A DNA stretch of 64,000 nt from Streptomyces peucetius (GTDB lineage Bacteria > Actinomycetota > Actinomycetes > Streptomycetales > Streptomycetaceae): contig NZ_CP107567.1 in the NCBI RefSeq assembly GCF_025854275.1, forward strand, positions 6,696,001 to 6,760,000, written 5' to 3'. The position numbers and the translations under genes are program-made. Below are positions 62,780 to 64,000 of the stretch, one piece after another. The notes under the pieces are model-generated. The model worked only from the letters and a program-made list of their open reading frames with translations. It was not told the origin of the DNA and did not search any database. Each line of letters starts with the position of its first letter. Within the stretch, counting starts at the first letter, position 1.

Positions 62780-63448
62780 TCAGAGGCTGCGGGCGGTGAT
62801 GTCGCCGTGGGCGGTGGTCGCGCGGATGGTCAGGCCGGCGTCGGCGCCGTCGGTGTTCTTGAGTGCGTTGTGGATCCGGCCGTAGCCGGTACTGGCGTCG
62901 AGGGAGGCGGAGACTCCGTCGGCCGCACCGACCGACACGTCGCCCATCTGGGTGGTCAGCACGACTGCGCCGTGCACCGCCTCGGCGATCCGGACGTCGC
63001 CCTTCTGCGTGCTGATCTGCGCAGGGCCGCCGAGGCGGCCGACCGAGACATCACCGAAGGCGGTGAGGCGCATGCTCGCGGCCTCGTCGATCTTGACCGC
63101 GCCGTTCGCTCCCTCGAAGACGATGTCGCCGAGGCGTCCGACAGCGCGGAGTTCGGCGGCGTCCGCCTTCGCCTCGACGTGGGAGCCGGCGGGCAGTTGG
63201 ACGGTCACTTCGACGGATCCGGAGGCGCCGAGCATCTGGTTCCCGGCCGGCGAGGTCTTGATGCGCAGGGTGCCGTCGGCGTAGGTGACCTCGGTCTGCT
63301 CGGCCGCCTTCACGTCGCGGCCCTTCGAGGCGTTCGCGGGCAGGACCTCGACGGTGGTGTCGGTCCGGTCGGCGGCGATGAACCGGATGCGCCCCGCGGG
63401 GACGGCGACGACCGCGGTGACCGGGGCGGTGGTGTCGAACTTCTGCAT
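62780..63448 (-). CDS. DUF4097 beta-repeat protein
   Basis: A 222-residue protein formed of short beta repeats (GDIVFEGANGAVKID, GDVSVGRLGGPAQIS, GDVRIAEAVHG, GDVSVGAADG), the DUF4097/adhesin-like fold. It has no signal peptide, so is cytoplasmic or released by another route. It is the first gene of the ABC operon. GGGAGAG is before ATG 63448. The role with the exporter is unknown. Confidence 0.85.
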   Translation of the reverse strand: MQKFDTTAPVTAVVAVPAGRIRFIAADRTDTTVEVLPANASKGRDVKAAEQTEVTYADGTLRIKTSPAGNQMLGASGSVEVTVQLPAGSHVEAKADAAELRAVGRLGDIVFEGANGAVKIDEAASMRLTAFGDVSVGRLGGPAQISTQKGDVRIAEAVHGAVVLTTQMGDVSVGAADGVSASLDASTGYGRIHNALKNTDGADAGLTIRATTAHGDITARSL

Positions 63449-63672
63449 CGTGCTCTCCCGTGTTCAAGCTGTTTCTGACACCGGAAACGCTACGTTGCGT
63501 TCATGGATTAGGCAACGGGCTCGTTGCACAGAAGCGCCATAAGTGCAGGTGAAAGTAGTCGAATCATTGCAATGGATCTATCGGTGAATGCAACGGCGCC
63601 GTTCGCTTCGTTGCAATGCAATGAGGGCGAACGCTATGCTGGAGGTGCCCACGGAACACACAGGAGGCCGCG
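63449..63672. promoter_or_regulatory. Divergent promoter with repeated CGTTGC / TTGCAA operators
   Basis: Several related sites: CGTTGC at 63493 paired with GCAACG at 63512, CGTTGCA at 63522, the palindrome CATTGCAATG at 63565, ATGCAACG at 63588 and CGTTGCAATGCAATG at 63609. They lie between the DUF4097-ABC operon and the HTH gene and probably bind that regulator. Confidence 0.55.
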
Positions 63673-64000
63673 ATGCCGGGAGGCAGACTCACCCAGCAGG
63701 AACGCCAGCAGATCGCGCTGGGACTGGCCGACGGCCTCGCCTACGCGGAGATCGCCCGGCGTCTCGACCGCCCGACGTCGACGATCACCCGCGAGGTCAT
63801 GCGCAACGGCGGCCCCACCGCCTACCGCGCCGACCTGGCCCACCGCGCCACCGAACGCCGCACCCACCGGCGCAGGCAGGCCGCGCCCGGGTCGCCGGAG
63901 GCACCCGCACAGGCCCACGGACGGGACGCCGAGGCGGTGCGCCAGTACGAGGAGACGTTCACCACCGCGATCATGCAGTCGGGCGCGCCCAAGATGATGG
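63673..64000 (+). CDS. HTH regulator (IS30-like HTH plus GbsR/MarR-like region), partial
   Basis: It begins at ATG 63673 behind AGGAGG and runs past the window end. The first 45 residues are an IS30-like helix-turn-helix (LTQQERQQIALGLADG, YAEIARRLDRPTSTITREV). After a basic linker it continues into what looks like a GbsR/MarR-type domain (YEETFTTAIMQSGAPKMM). It is divergent from the DUF4097-ABC operon and is the likely controller of it. Confidence 0.8.
   Translation, partial: MPGGRLTQQERQQIALGLADGLAYAEIARRLDRPTSTITREVMRNGGPTAYRADLAHRATERRTHRRRQAAPGSPEAPAQAHGRDAEAVRQYEETFTTAIMQSGAPKMM

Overview
The window is very GC-rich, with strong GC preference at third codon positions. It carries families typical of Streptomyces: SARP/NB-ARC regulator, PAS-GAF-SpoIIE phosphatase with its own ATPase domain, DUF397 protein, pentapeptide-repeat membrane protein, NucA/NucB secreted nuclease, IclR, LuxR and TetR regulators, and actinobacterial IS elements. 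It is most likely a Streptomyces chromosome, in an accessory or arm-like stretch given the density of decayed genes and insertion sequences. No tRNA, rRNA or CRISPR array is visible. Species cannot be named from this sequence.

Layout. 0-11 kb is mostly intact: end of a formylglycine-generating enzyme, ABM monooxygenase, IclR regulator, LD-carboxypeptidase, a three-gene operon (unknown protein, MoxR ATPase, HExxH/VWA protein), a chagasin-like lipoprotein, a TrmB/LuxR regulator, aminopeptidase P and a membrane glutaredoxin. 11-19.6 kb mixes intact genes (MHS transporter, GmrSD-type DUF262/DUF1524 restriction protein, DUF397 protein, NucA/NucB nuclease) with remnants (acetyltransferase tail, a copied immunity-gene piece, a UvrD-like helicase lacking its Walker A half). 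20-22.3 kb is a pentapeptide-repeat membrane protein.

22.4-27.6 kb is a stack of four insertion sequences. An IS5-like element is split in its left inverted repeat by an IS630 element. Directly beside it is a second IS5-family element with a TTA target duplication, and that one contains an ISL3 element. 27.6-35.2 kb looks like a worn defence island: fused fragments of a SNF2-like helicase and a Ser/Thr kinase, a 1,680-residue DUF4011-helicase-Vsr-DUF3320 protein, and a penicillin-binding-protein-like lipoprotein with no catalytic motifs. 35.2-38.2 kb is a polymorphic-toxin locus: two tandem immunity-like genes and a frameshifted HINT plus RNase-A-like toxin end.

38.5-48.4 kb holds a ricin-type lectin, a STAND-like ATPase with an acetyltransferase-like middle and an HTH tail, an alpha/beta hydrolase, a methionyl-tRNA synthetase relic that lost its HIGH region, and a TetR-GNAT pair in a segment flanked by inverted IS701-like remnants. 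That segment also has a broken EamA exporter, a broken alanine racemase and an IS30 tail. 48.5-64 kb is orderly again: Tat-exported extensin-like protein, SARP regulator, SpoIIE phosphatase, malate synthase, MobA-like nucleotidyltransferase, transmembrane Ser/Thr kinase, and an ABC-2 exporter plus DUF4097 operon divergent from an HTH regulator.

Three genes in the window have partial copies elsewhere in it (LD-carboxypeptidase, alpha/beta hydrolase, immunity protein), and the pieces lie beside one another. This points to repeated segmental duplication and deletion, with IS activity, as the force that shaped the region.
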